Shown here one piece after another: positions 55,140-63,554 of a stretch of DNA of 64,000 nucleotides. This DNA is from Gammaproteobacteria bacterium (GTDB lineage Bacteria; Pseudomonadota; Gammaproteobacteria; Steroidobacterales; Foliamicaceae): assembly GCA_009845905.1 (NCBI GenBank), contig VXYS01000009.1, forward strand, positions 516,325 through 580,324, read 5' to 3'. The position numbers and the translations under genes are program-made. A model generated the notes under the pieces. It saw only the letters and a list, made by a program, of their open reading frames with translations. It was not told the DNA's origin and ran no database searches. Position 1 is the first letter of the stretch. Each line of letters begins with the position of its first letter.

Positions 55140-56947
55140 ACGAAGGTCTCCGGCGCGTGCCTGGAGGTGATCATCTCGTCCGACGACTTGCCGGCCGGCA
55201 CCATCGGGAACACCATCTCTTCCTTTACGACCCGGAACTCCATCACGACCGGGCGGTCGTTGATCTTCCAGGCCTTCTCGATCACGTCATCGACCTGGTC
55301 CGGTCGTTCCGCGCGCAGGGCGGCGCAGCGGCTGGCGCGGGCCAGCTGCACAAAGTCCGGATTGGTGTCGGTGAGATCGGTATGGCTGAAGCGGTTCTCG
55401 TGGAACAGTTCCTGCCACTGGCGCACCATCCCCAGGAAGTTGTTGTTCATGATTACGACTTTCAGCGGGATGCCGTGCGCCGAAGCCACCGCCAGTTCCT
55501 GCGCGTTCATCATGAAACCGCCGTCGCCGTTGATCGAGATCACCGTCTTGTCGATGCCGTAGGCGCGCAGTCCGAAGCCCGCGCCCAGGGCCGCAGGCAG
55601 CGAGAACCCCATGGTCCCCAGGCCGCCGGAGGTGATGTGCGTCCGCGGCTGGGTGAACTTCAGGTACTGGGCGGCCCACATCTGGTTCTGCCCCACATCG
55701 GTGCATACCACCGCGTCGCCGCCGGACCGGGCCCGCAGCTTCTCGAGCACGTACTGCGGACGCAGTTCGCCGTCGTCGGCATAGGTCAGCGGGCACTCGT
55801 CGCGCCAGTCCTGGATCTTGTTCAGCCAGCGCTTGACCTTCTTGGGTTTGACCAGCGGACGCAGCTGCTCCAGCACCGATTTCACGTCGGCATTGAACGC
55901 GAGGTCGGCGTAGATGTTCTTGGAGATGCAGGACTTGTCGATCTCGATGTGAATGATCGCGGCATGCGGCGCCCAGCGGTCCACCATGCCGGTGACGCGG
56001 TCGTCGAAACGCGCGCCCACGGCGATGATGAGATCGGCGTGCTGCACCGCCTGGTTGGCCCACCACATGCCGTGCATGCCGAGCATGCCCAGCGACAGCG
56101 GGTCGTCCTCGGGGAATGCGCCCAGTCCGTGCAGGCTGGTGGTGACGGGGATATTGAGATGGTGCGCGAACTCGGTCAGCACTTCGGCGGCGTTGGAATT
56201 GATCGTTCCGCCGCCCACGTACAGCAGCGGCCGCTGCGACTTCTCGATCATCCGCACCGCCCGGTGCAGGCGGATTTCGTCGCAGTCGTCCGGAACCGAG
56301 TAACCGCGCATCTGGATCTCTTCGTCGAACTGGAACACGCCCTCGGCCATCAGCACGTCCTTGGGCAGGTCCACGACGACCGGCCCGGGCCGCCCGGTGC
56401 GCGCGAGGTGGTAGGCCTCGTGCACGATGCGGGGGATATCGTCCGGCGAGCGCACCAGGTAGTTGTGCTTGGTGATGCTGCGGGTCACGCCCAGCGTGTC
56501 GGTTTCCTGGAAGGCGTCGTTGCCGATCAGCGGCATCGGCACCTGGCCCGTGAACACCACGATCGGGACAGAATCCATGAACGCGTCGGCAATGCCGGTC
56601 ACGGTGTTGGTGGCGCCGGGACCGCTGGTCACGAGTACGGTTCCGACCTGGCCCGTGGCCTTGGCGTAGCCCTCGGCCGCATGCGTGCCGCCCTGCTCGT
56701 GGCGCACCAGTACATGCTGGAAGTTCGGCTTCACGCGCGCCATTTCGTCATATACGTGAATTACCGCCCCGCCGGGATGTCCGAAGACAACCCGTGCGTC
56801 CTCCGCTTCCAGCGCGTGGAGAAAGATCTCCGCGCCCGACATCTTCTTGCCGATGTACTGCTGCACGGCGTCTCTGCCGCGAAGGCGCGGCTGGGATTCC
56901 GCGAGCGCGGCGGCGGTGCTGGCGCTAGACATGGGTAAGTTCCTCAT
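55136..56947 (-). CDS. ilvB: Acetolactate synthase large (catalytic) subunit
   Basis: The thiamine diphosphate enzyme that makes acetolactate and acetohydroxybutyrate. The 603-residue protein shows [34 protein letters not shown] with the catalytic Glu, [10 protein letters not shown], a central FAD-binding domain and the ThDP/Mg motif [17 protein letters not shown] ... [12 protein letters not shown]. The first 35 residues are extra. A start at 56947 overlaps ilvD by 23 bases; an alternative ATG at 56932 overlaps it by eight. Either way it is coupled to ilvD. Confidence 0.96.
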   Translation of the reverse strand: MRNLPMSSASTAAALAESQPRLRGRDAVQQYIGKKMSGAEIFLHALEAEDARVVFGHPGGAVIHVYDEMARVKPNFQHVLVRHEQGGTHAAEGYAKATGQVGTVLVTSGPGATNTVTGIADAFMDSVPIVVFTGQVPMPLIGNDAFQETDTLGVTRSITKHNYLVRSPDDIPRIVHEAYHLARTGRPGPVVVDLPKDVLMAEGVFQFDEEIQMRGYSVPDDCDEIRLHRAVRMIEKSQRPLLYVGGGTINSNAAEVLTEFAHHLNIPVTTSLHGLGAFPEDDPLSLGMLGMHGMWWANQAVQHADLIIAVGARFDDRVTGMVDRWAPHAAIIHIEIDKSCISKNIYADLAFNADVKSVLEQLRPLVKPKKVKRWLNKIQDWRDECPLTYADDGELRPQYVLEKLRARSGGDAVVCTDVGQNQMWAAQYLKFTQPRTHITSGGLGTMGFSLPAALGAGFGLRAYGIDKTVISINGDGGFMMNAQELAVASAHGIPLKVVIMNNNFLGMVRQWQELFHENRFSHTDLTDTNPDFVQLARASRCAALRAERPDQVDDVIEKAWKINDRPVVMEFRVVKEEMVFPMVPAGKSSDEMITSRHAPETFV

Positions 56948-58658
56948 GACGTTCGGAAGCTTTGCGCGCCCCGGCCCCTTCGGGACCGCCCACGCGCAGG
57001 ATGGCGCCGGTGGAAGCGCTGGTCACGAAATGCGTGTAGCGCTCCAGCCAGCCACCCATTATTTTCGGGCGGAAAGGCTTGAGCCGTTCCCGCCGGCGTT
57101 CGAGTTCATCCGGGTCGACCTTGAGGTCCACCCGCCGCTGCTTCAGGTCGATCACAATGCGATCGCCCGGCTCGACCAGCGCGATCGGACCGCCGGCGGC
57201 TGCCTCGGGCGAGACATGACCCACCGAAAGACCGCGTGTCGCGCCCGAGAAACGCCCGTCGGTCAGCAGCGCGGCGGCGGTATCCAGACCCATGCCCGCG
57301 ATCGCGGAGGTCGGCTGCAGCATTTCGGGCATGCCGGGACCGCCGCGCGGACCCTCGTAGCGAATGATGACCACGTCGCCTTCGCGCACCTCGCCGGCCA
57401 TGATTCCCTCCACGGCTTCGTCCTGCGACTCGTAGATGCGGGCGCGTCCTTCGAACCGCTGCAGGTGCTCCGGCACGGCTCCGACCTTGATGATCGCGCC
57501 CTCCGGCGCCAGCGAGCCGAACAGCACGCTCAGGCCTCCGGTGGCGCGAAACGCGGTGGCGCGATCGCGAATCACGGCGCGGTTCTGCACCTCGGCATTC
57601 CTGAGGTGCTCGCCGAAGTTTCCGGCCACGGTGGGACGGTCCGAGTTCAGAACGCCGATGGCGTCCAGTTCCTTGAGGATGGCCTGCACGCCGCCCGCCT
57701 GCTCCACGTCTTCCATGTGCACGTCCGGCGTGGCCGGCGACACCTTGCAGATGTAGGGCACGCGGTCAGCCATGCGGTTGATCCGGTCCAGGTCGTAGGG
57801 CACTTCCGCTTCGTGCGTGGCCGCCAGCAGGTGCAGCACCGTGTTGGTGGAACCGCCCATCGCCATGTCGAGCGCGAATCCGTCGTCGAAGGCGTCGGCA
57901 GTGACGATGTCGCGGGGCTTGAGATCTTGTTCGACAAGTTCCACTACGCGGGCGCCGGCCTTTCGCACCAGTTTCTCGCGGCGCGGATCCACGGCGAGGA
58001 TGGAGCCGTTGCCGGGCAGAGCCAGGCCCAGCGCCTCGACCAGGCAGTTCATGGAGTTGGCGGTGAACATGCCCGAGCATGAGCCGCAGGTGGGGCAACT
58101 CAGTTGCTCCAACTGGGCGAGTTCTTCATCGCTCATGTCGCCCTTCTGGTGGCGTCCCACCGCTTCGAACACGCTGGCCAGGTCCACCTTGCTGCCGCCG
58201 GGCAGCTTGCCGGCCTTCATCGGACCGCCGGACACGAACACCGTAGGAATGTTGATCCTGAGCGCCCCCATCAGCATGCCCGGCACGATCTTGTCGCAGT
58301 TCGAAATGCACACCAGGCCGTCCAGCCAGTGGGCCTGGGCCATGGTCTCGACCGAGTCGGCGATCAGTTCGCGCGACGGCAGCGAGTAGCGCATGCCGAT
58401 GTGACCCATGGCGATGCCGTCGTCCACGCCGATGGTGTTGAACTCGAACGGCACGCCGCCCGCCTCGCGCACCGCATCGCGGGCGATCGCGCCGAGCCCC
58501 TGCAGGTGTACATGGCCGGGGATCAGCTCCACAAACGAGTTGCAGATGCCGATGAACGGGCGCTCGAAGTCCTCGTCCGAGCGCACGATGCCGGTGGCGC
58601 GCAGCAAGGAGCGGTGTGGCGCCCTTTCGATGCCACGCTTTACGGTGTCGCTTCTCAT
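56925..58658 (-). CDS. ilvD: Dihydroxy-acid dehydratase
   Basis: IlvD is the iron-sulfur dehydratase giving the 2-keto acids of valine and isoleucine. The 577-residue protein has [27 protein letters not shown] and [19 protein letters not shown], which provide the cluster cysteines. LPGNGSILA and the C-terminal [21 protein letters not shown] are also conserved. First gene of the ilvD-ilvB-ilvH-ilvC run, an order different from E. coli. A candidate promoter is at 58711-58738 (minus strand). Confidence 0.96.
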   Translation of the reverse strand: MRSDTVKRGIERAPHRSLLRATGIVRSDEDFERPFIGICNSFVELIPGHVHLQGLGAIARDAVREAGGVPFEFNTIGVDDGIAMGHIGMRYSLPSRELIADSVETMAQAHWLDGLVCISNCDKIVPGMLMGALRINIPTVFVSGGPMKAGKLPGGSKVDLASVFEAVGRHQKGDMSDEELAQLEQLSCPTCGSCSGMFTANSMNCLVEALGLALPGNGSILAVDPRREKLVRKAGARVVELVEQDLKPRDIVTADAFDDGFALDMAMGGSTNTVLHLLAATHEAEVPYDLDRINRMADRVPYICKVSPATPDVHMEDVEQAGGVQAILKELDAIGVLNSDRPTVAGNFGEHLRNAEVQNRAVIRDRATAFRATGGLSVLFGSLAPEGAIIKVGAVPEHLQRFEGRARIYESQDEAVEGIMAGEVREGDVVIIRYEGPRGGPGMPEMLQPTSAIAGMGLDTAAALLTDGRFSGATRGLSVGHVSPEAAAGGPIALVEPGDRIVIDLKQRRVDLKVDPDELERRRERLKPFRPKIMGGWLERYTHFVTSASTGAILRVGGPEGAGARKASERHEELTHV

Positions 58659-58710
58659 TTCCCCAGGCCTGGTTTACCCGCGCCGGCGACTCGCGCCAGC
58701 GAGGCAAAAC

Positions 58711-58738
58711 ATCTTACATCAGCGAGGGGTAGATTGAA
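58711..58738 (-). promoter_or_regulatory. Candidate promoter for the ilv operon
   Basis: On the minus strand TTCAAT (58733-58738) and TAAGAT (58711-58716, 5/6 to the -10 consensus) are spaced by 16 bases, placing a start about 45 bases before the ilvD ATG. The leader is too short for a classical peptide attenuator, and I see no terminator hairpin in it. Confidence 0.4.
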
Positions 58739-58749
58739 TATCCGCTAAA

Positions 58750-58778
58750 TTGCGCAAGATATTGTGAATGGCTGTAAA
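58750..58778 (+). promoter_or_regulatory. Candidate promoter for the MBL-fold hydrolase gene
   Basis: TTGCGC (58750-58755) and TGTAAA (58773-58778) are separated by 17 bases in an unusually AT-rich patch. A start near 58785 would give a short leader that contains the GGGAGG ribosome-binding site before the ATG at 58806. Confidence 0.45.
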
Positions 58779-58805
58779 TTTACGGCTTCTGACCGGGAGG
58801 ACGAT

Positions 58806-59666
58806 ATGAAGAAAACGCTGATGCTCGCACTGATCGCATCGCTGCCGCTCGCGTGGAACGCGGACGTCATGGCGCAGGACTGGAGCAAGGAGTACGAGAC
58901 CACGAAGATTTCCGATCGCCTCTATACCTTCTGGCGCAGGGGAATCCGCAATATCTTCGTGGTCACGGACGAAGGGGTCATCGCTACCGATCCGATCAGC
59001 CCGGAGGCCGCCGAGGTCTATCGGGCGGAGATCGCGAAAGTCACGGACCTGCCGGTGCGCTACGTGATCTACAGCCATGAACACTGGGACCACGTGCTGG
59101 GCGGGCAGATCTTCAAGGACGAGGGCGCCGAGTTCATCAGCCACGAGAATTGCCTGAAGTTCTTCTTCCGCAATCCCAATCCGGACCTCGTGATCCCGGA
59201 CCGGACCATCTCCGGAAACACGCTTTTCAGCCTGGGCGACGAGAGTTTCCATCTGCGCTATCTGGGCGAGAACCACGGCGATTGCCTGCTGGTTTTCGAC
59301 TTTCCCGAGGAGCGGGCGATCTACCTGGCGGACCTGGCGACAGACGGCTTCATAGGCCTGGGCACAATGCCGGATTACGACCTCATCGAATACCTGCGTT
59401 CGCTGCGCGAGATCGAGGCCATGGACTTTGACCTGATGATCGGCGCGCACGGACCGGCCCGGGCGGGCAAGGACGCGGTCGTGATCCGGCGGCGCTGGAT
59501 GGAAGCGATCATCGAGGCGGTGGGCCGGGAACTGGAAGCCGGCACGCCGGTTGCCGCGATCGCCGGCAAGCTGCATTTCCCGGAATTCGAGCACCTGCGC
59601 GGCTATGAATCGCAATTGCCCGCCTTCGTGCTGCGGATGGCCCAGTTCCACGAGATGGGCTGGTAG
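58806..59666 (+). CDS. Exported metallo-beta-lactamase-fold hydrolase
   Basis: A 286-residue MBL-fold protein with a signal peptide (about 1-24, ending VMA-QD), so probably periplasmic. The zinc motif is YSHEHWDHVLGG (HxHxDH), with a further His in ENHGDCLL, an Asp in YLADLATDGF and a C-terminal IGAHGP. This pattern fits SoxH- or quinoprotein-relay-like MBL hydrolases more than true beta-lactamases. ATG 58806 is well placed behind GGGAGG. It is followed by mutM after 24 bases and may share its transcript. Substrate unknown. Confidence 0.85.
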   Translation: MKKTLMLALIASLPLAWNADVMAQDWSKEYETTKISDRLYTFWRRGIRNIFVVTDEGVIATDPISPEAAEVYRAEIAKVTDLPVRYVIYSHEHWDHVLGGQIFKDEGAEFISHENCLKFFFRNPNPDLVIPDRTISGNTLFSLGDESFHLRYLGENHGDCLLVFDFPEERAIYLADLATDGFIGLGTMPDYDLIEYLRSLREIEAMDFDLMIGAHGPARAGKDAVVIRRRWMEAIIEAVGRELEAGTPVAAIAGKLHFPEFEHLRGYESQLPAFVLRMAQFHEMGW

Positions 59667-59690
59667 CGCGCGGACCCGCGCGGAGGCAGC

Positions 59691-60506
59691 GTGCCCGAGC
59701 TGCCCGAGGTCGAGACGACCCGCCGCGGCATCGAGCCGCTGGTGGCGGGCGCGCGGGTTGATCGGGTCGTCGTGCGCGAGCGGCGGCTGAGATGGCCGAT
59801 TCCCGGGGAGGTGGAGCGCAAGCTCACCGGTGCCACGATGCTCGGCGTTGGGCGCAGGGCCAAGTACCTCCTGCTGGAAAGCGAGCGTGGAACGGCGATC
59901 GCCCACCTGGGAATGTCGGGCAGCTTCTCCGTCGTGGCGGCCGGGACCGAGCCGGACATCCACGATCACTATGACGTGGTTTTCGATGGCGGCAAGGCCC
60001 TCAGGTTTACCGACCCGCGAAAGTTCGGCAGCCTGCTGTGGGGCGGGCGCCAACCCTTGCGCCACAAGCTGCTGGCGGATCTCGGTCCCGAGCCCTTCAG
60101 CGCCGAATTCAGCGGCGAGTGGTTGAAGGAGCGCTCGCTTGGCCGGCGGGTTGCCGTGAAGTCGTATCTGATGATGCCGGCGGTGGTCGCGGGGATGGGC
60201 AACATCTACGCCAGCGAGTCGCTCTACCGGGCGGGAATTCACCCGCGCCGGGCCGCCGGCCGGATCGCCTTGCGCCGCTACGAGGTGCTGGCCCGGGTCG
60301 TTCGCGACGTGTTGGGCGAAGCCATCGAGTCGGGCGGAACCACGTTGCGCGACTTCGCCGACGCAAGCGGCCGACCCGGTTACTTTGCCCAGCGGCTGGA
60401 CGTGTATGGCCGGGAGGGTCAGAGCTGCCGGCAGTGCGGTTCGAAGGTCAGGCGCAGAGTTATCGGGCAGCGCGCCAGCTACTACTGCGTGCGCTGCCAG
60501 AGATAG
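59691..60506 (+). CDS. mutM: Formamidopyrimidine-DNA glycosylase
   Basis: MutM removes 8-oxoguanine and ring-opened purines from DNA. The 271-residue protein begins PELPEVETTRRG, with Pro2 as the catalytic nucleophile after Met removal and Glu3. AHLGMSGSF, the GMGNIYASESLYRAGIHP helix-two-turn-helix region and the C-terminal zinc finger CRQCGSKVRRR...CVRC are present. It starts at GTG 59691. Length and all active-site elements are normal. A long-hairpin element (60535-60642) follows the gene. Confidence 0.96.
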   Translation: MPELPEVETTRRGIEPLVAGARVDRVVVRERRLRWPIPGEVERKLTGATMLGVGRRAKYLLLESERGTAIAHLGMSGSFSVVAAGTEPDIHDHYDVVFDGGKALRFTDPRKFGSLLWGGRQPLRHKLLADLGPEPFSAEFSGEWLKERSLGRRVAVKSYLMMPAVVAGMGNIYASESLYRAGIHPRRAAGRIALRRYEVLARVVRDVLGEAIESGGTTLRDFADASGRPGYFAQRLDVYGREGQSCRQCGSKVRRRVIGQRASYYCVRCQR

Positions 60507-60515
60507 TAGGCGATG

Positions 60516-60530
60516 GAGGGCGGGACGCCC
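60516..60530. repeat. GAGGGC hairpin repeat, truncated copy
   Basis: The 15 bases GAGGGCGGGACGCCC are identical to 53434-53448, here lacking the last TC of the stem. They lie five bases before the left arm of the long-hairpin element at 60535, so the two repeat types are adjacent. Confidence 0.55.
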
Positions 60531-60534
60531 CTTA

Positions 60535-60642
60535 GCCTTTTCTTCGCTCCCTTCGTCCGGGAGTTTGTGAGCCATGGATGGCGGAACCAAGCCCCACGGA
60601 TGGGTTCATGTGTCTCCCGGACGAAGGGAGCGAAGAAAAGGC
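60535..60642 (+). repeat. Long-hairpin element, copy 2 (perfect 29-bp arms)
   Basis: Arms 60535-60563 and 60614-60642 are exact inverted repeats of 29 bases around a 50-base core, the same core length as copy 1. Mini-hairpins are GCCATGGATGGC (60571-60582) and CCCACGGATGGG (60593-60604). Compared with copy 1 the outer pair of mini-hairpin 2 changes from T-A to C-G, keeping the pairing. The arms share only their inner CCGGGAG ends with copy 1. It sits between the convergent mutM and ggt genes, where it may protect or end both messages. Confidence 0.9.
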
Positions 60643-60664
60643 GGAATCGAAGCGCCGCCAGTCG

Positions 60665-62386
60665 TTAGCGAACGTCGGAGCCGCCGTTTCGGCGGGGGTC
60701 GCTGGCGGCGGTAAGCGTGCCGTCGGCGTATTCGTGGGTGATTGCCTGCATGTTGCCCCAGGGACGTGAAGATTCCCGCAATTCGTGGCCCAGCTCCGCG
60801 AGCGCTGCCTGTAGATCCTTGTCCATCGCGCCGGCCTCGAACGACACCGAGTCCGGAATGTACTGGTGGTGAACGCGGGGCAGGCTGACGATGCCTTCCG
60901 CGTCCGCGCCCTCCATCCAGGCCAGCGCACCCAGCAGCACCATAGTCACGATGCGGCTGCCGCCGGGCGTGCCGAGGATCGCCAGGCCGCGCTCGGACTC
61001 CAGGAAGGTGGGCGTCATGCTGGAGAGCATCCGCTTGCCCGGTTCGATCCCGTTGGCATGCGAATGCACGAGCCCGAATGCGTTGGGCGTTCCCCGCTTG
61101 ACCGAGAAGTCGTCCATCTCGTTGTTCAGGATCACGCCGGTGCCCGGCGGGACGAAACCGGAACCGAACAGCGTGTTGATCGTCTGCGTTACCGCGGCGC
61201 GGTTGCCGTCCTTGTCCAGCACCGAGAAGTGGCTGGTGTCGGTTCCCAGGGGCCGCTGACTGATCGGACCGGGCAGAGTGTCGCTGGGCGTGGCGCGATC
61301 CATGCGCACGCTGGCCAGCAACCCGTCGGCGTACCAGGGATGGATCAGCCGCTCGACCGGAACCGGAACGAAGTCCGGGTCGCCGAGATACTCGGCACGG
61401 TCCCGGTACGCGCGCCGGATCGCCTCGACCAGCAGGTGCGTCCGGGCCGGATCCTCAAGTTGCGCAAAACCCCGGTGTGCGAGCATGTTGAGGACCTGCG
61501 CCAGCGCCACGCCGCCGGCCGACGGCGGCGGCGCGGTAGTGACCTCGACCTCTCCGTAGCGGAAGCGGAGCGGTTGCCGCTCGACAATCCGGTAGGCCGC
61601 CAGGTCCTCCATGCTCCAGATGCCGCCTGCGTCACGCACGCCCGTGACCATCAGTTCGGCCCTGGGACCGGTGTAGAAGCCCGCCGCGCCTCGAGAGCCC
61701 AGGGTTTCGAGAGTATCGGCAAGGTCAGGTCGGCGGATCAGGTCGCCGACGGGCGGCGTTTCTCCGCCCGGCATGAATATTTCGACGAACGCGGGCGAGG
61801 GCGAGCCCATGCGGGGAAGGGCCCGAAGCAGCCTCCGGGTCCCCTCGGTCACCGGCAGGCCCTCGCGCGCCAGCCGGATTGCCGGCGCCAGGCTTTGCTC
61901 GAGCGGCAGGCGACCGTACTTGTTCGCGATGTGCTCAAGCGCCGCCGGCAGCCCCGGGATGCCCGCGGCCAGCGGACCGGAAAGCGATGCGCGCCGGACC
62001 GGCTCGCCGTTCTCGTCCAGGTACATGTCCCGGGTCGCCGCGCCGGGCGCGGTTTCCCTGGCGTCGACAAACACGCTGGACTTATCGGCGGCCTGGTGGA
62101 GAAGGAAAAAACCACCGCCGCCGATGCCCGAGCTATGCGGCTCGGCAACCGAAAGCGCGGCGCTGACCGCAACGGCCGCGTCGAAAGCGTTGCCGCCCCG
62201 GGAGAGAATTTCGAAGCCCGCAGCGGTGGCGGCGGGATGGGCACTTGCTATGGCTGCGTGCCCGGGGCCGGTTGCCCTTGCAACCTTGCCCATCCCGTCT
62301 TCGGCGTGAGCGCCGCCGGCTGCGGCAATCCATAGCAGAAGGGCCGGCAGCAGGAATTGGCCGGCCCGGGGCGGAATCAATTTCAT
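60665..62386 (-). CDS. ggt: Gamma-glutamyltransferase
   Basis: GGT cleaves glutathione and other gamma-glutamyl compounds in the periplasm. The 573-residue precursor has a signal peptide (about 1-28, ending AHA-ED) and the N-terminal domain with ASAHPAATAAGFEIL and GGNAFDAAVA. The self-processing site is GTDTSHFSVLD, where Thr384 becomes the N-terminal nucleophile of the small subunit. NNEMDDFS and MLSSMTPT complete the active site. The start overlaps the coaD stop by one base (TAATG). Complete and apparently functional. Confidence 0.94.
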   Translation of the reverse strand: MKLIPPRAGQFLLPALLLWIAAAGGAHAEDGMGKVARATGPGHAAIASAHPAATAAGFEILSRGGNAFDAAVAVSAALSVAEPHSSGIGGGGFFLLHQAADKSSVFVDARETAPGAATRDMYLDENGEPVRRASLSGPLAAGIPGLPAALEHIANKYGRLPLEQSLAPAIRLAREGLPVTEGTRRLLRALPRMGSPSPAFVEIFMPGGETPPVGDLIRRPDLADTLETLGSRGAAGFYTGPRAELMVTGVRDAGGIWSMEDLAAYRIVERQPLRFRYGEVEVTTAPPPSAGGVALAQVLNMLAHRGFAQLEDPARTHLLVEAIRRAYRDRAEYLGDPDFVPVPVERLIHPWYADGLLASVRMDRATPSDTLPGPISQRPLGTDTSHFSVLDKDGNRAAVTQTINTLFGSGFVPPGTGVILNNEMDDFSVKRGTPNAFGLVHSHANGIEPGKRMLSSMTPTFLESERGLAILGTPGGSRIVTMVLLGALAWMEGADAEGIVSLPRVHHQYIPDSVSFEAGAMDKDLQAALAELGHELRESSRPWGNMQAITHEYADGTLTAASDPRRNGGSDVR

Positions 62387-62889
62387 TACAGGTGCTCCTT
62401 GAGCGCGGTCACTACTACCGGGTGTACGAAATTCGATACGTCTCCGCCCATTCCCGCGATCTCCCGGACCAGGGACGACGAGACATGGGCGTAGCCCTCC
62501 GAGGGTGTCAGATATACCGTCTCTATCGACGGGTCCAGGCGCCGGTTCATGCTGGCGAGCTGGAATTCGTGCTCGAAGTCGCTGACCGCGCGCAGTCCGC
62601 GAAGGATTGCGTGCAGCCCGTTGGCGCGCGCATATTCCACCGTCAGACCTTCGTATCCTTCAACGCGCGCCTCAGGCACGTCGGCCAGCACTTCGGCGGC
62701 CAGGCGGATTCGGGTCTCCAGGTCGAACATCGGCGATTTCGAGGGACTTGCCGCCACGGCCACGACGACTTCGTCGAACAGCGCCGCGGCCCGGCTGACC
62801 AGGTCGGAATGGCCGTTGGTAATGGGGTCGAAGGTGCCGGGATACATGATTCCCCGCCGGGTACCTGCGCTGCTCCGCCTTGCGTTCAT
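62386..62889 (-). CDS. coaD: Phosphopantetheine adenylyltransferase
   Basis: CoaD adds AMP to 4'-phosphopantetheine, the penultimate step of CoA synthesis. The 167-residue protein has the nucleotidyltransferase motif YPGTFDPITNGHSDL, the ILRGLRAVSDFEHEFQLASMNRRL region and the C-terminal YAHVSSSLVREIA. An N-terminal extra of about 14 residues (NARRSSAGTRRG) is predicted if ATG 62889 is used; the internal ATG before YPGTFDP (about 62847) would give the usual length. It stands 23 bases behind rsmD. Confidence 0.94.
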   Translation of the reverse strand: MNARRSSAGTRRGIMYPGTFDPITNGHSDLVSRAAALFDEVVVAVAASPSKSPMFDLETRIRLAAEVLADVPEARVEGYEGLTVEYARANGLHAILRGLRAVSDFEHEFQLASMNRRLDPSIETVYLTPSEGYAHVSSSLVREIAGMGGDVSNFVHPVVVTALKEHL

Positions 62890-62912
62890 GTTTCTGGCTT
62901 GGTGTCGCGACG

Positions 62913-63482
62913 CTAAGGCCGTTTCCGGCCGGCCAGCGTCATGCGCACGTCCCCGACAACTTTTTCGCGCAGCATTTCCAGTTCCAGCGGTAGTTCAATC
63001 AACGGGTCGCGCTTGCCGGCTTCCAGGTACAGGCGGCAATTGTCCGCGAGCCATCCGTTTCGGGCAAGCAGTTTACAGCAGCGCGCCGCAAGGCCGCTTC
63101 CGAAGGGCGGATCCATGAACACGATGTCCATGCGCTTGCGCGCGCCGGATTTCTCAAGCCAGCCGGCTGCATCGGCCAGTTCGACGCTGCCTGCCACTTC
63201 CCATTCGTCCACGACCCGGCGCAGCATCCCGGCTGCCGAGCGCTCCGACTCCACGAATACGCAATGAGCCGCGCCGCGCGACAGCGCTTCCAGCCCCAGT
63301 GCACCCGCGCCGGCAAACAGGTCCAGGCAGTGCGCCCCGCGCACCTCCGGCGCGAGCCAGTCGAACAGGGTTTCGCGGGCGCGAACGGGCGTGGGCCGCG
63401 CGGTGGGCGGCACTTCGATCAGGCGCCCGCGAAGACTACCGCCGGCGATCCGAACCTGGCCCCGATGTTTACTGGACGGCAT
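62913..63482 (-). CDS. rsmD: 16S rRNA (guanine(966)-N2)-methyltransferase
   Basis: RsmD methylates G966 in the small-subunit rRNA. The 189-residue protein begins with the typical RIAGGSLRGRLIEVPPTARPTPVRARETLFDWL. The SAM-binding LDLFAGAGALGLEALSRGA and the catalytic DIVFMDPPFGSGL (NPPY-type motif in its DPPF form) follow. Complete, normal length. It is divergent from the ftsE gene, with 72 bases between them, and upstream of coaD. Confidence 0.94.
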   Translation of the reverse strand: MPSSKHRGQVRIAGGSLRGRLIEVPPTARPTPVRARETLFDWLAPEVRGAHCLDLFAGAGALGLEALSRGAAHCVFVESERSAAGMLRRVVDEWEVAGSVELADAAGWLEKSGARKRMDIVFMDPPFGSGLAARCCKLLARNGWLADNCRLYLEAGKRDPLIELPLELEMLREKVVGDVRMTLAGRKRP

Positions 63483-63554
63483 GGCGCGAGAGTATCATTT
63501 CGCGCTCACGCCCGCTGTTGAAGCAAAGGCACCGGCAGGACAGACAGCAGGTCC

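Noticed and set aside
55157..56938. Plus-strand open frame of 593 codons opposite ilvB
   Set aside because: Antisense shadow of a highly conserved enzyme; no domain or ribosome-binding site.
58659..58805. Leader peptide and attenuator for the ilv operon
   Set aside because: I looked for a short frame rich in Leu/Val/Ile codons and a terminator stem before ilvD and found neither.
60535..60642. Long hairpin as an ordinary Rho-independent terminator
   Set aside because: The stem is too long, the loop is 50 structured bases, and there is no T-run on either side; related copies lie upstream of genes.
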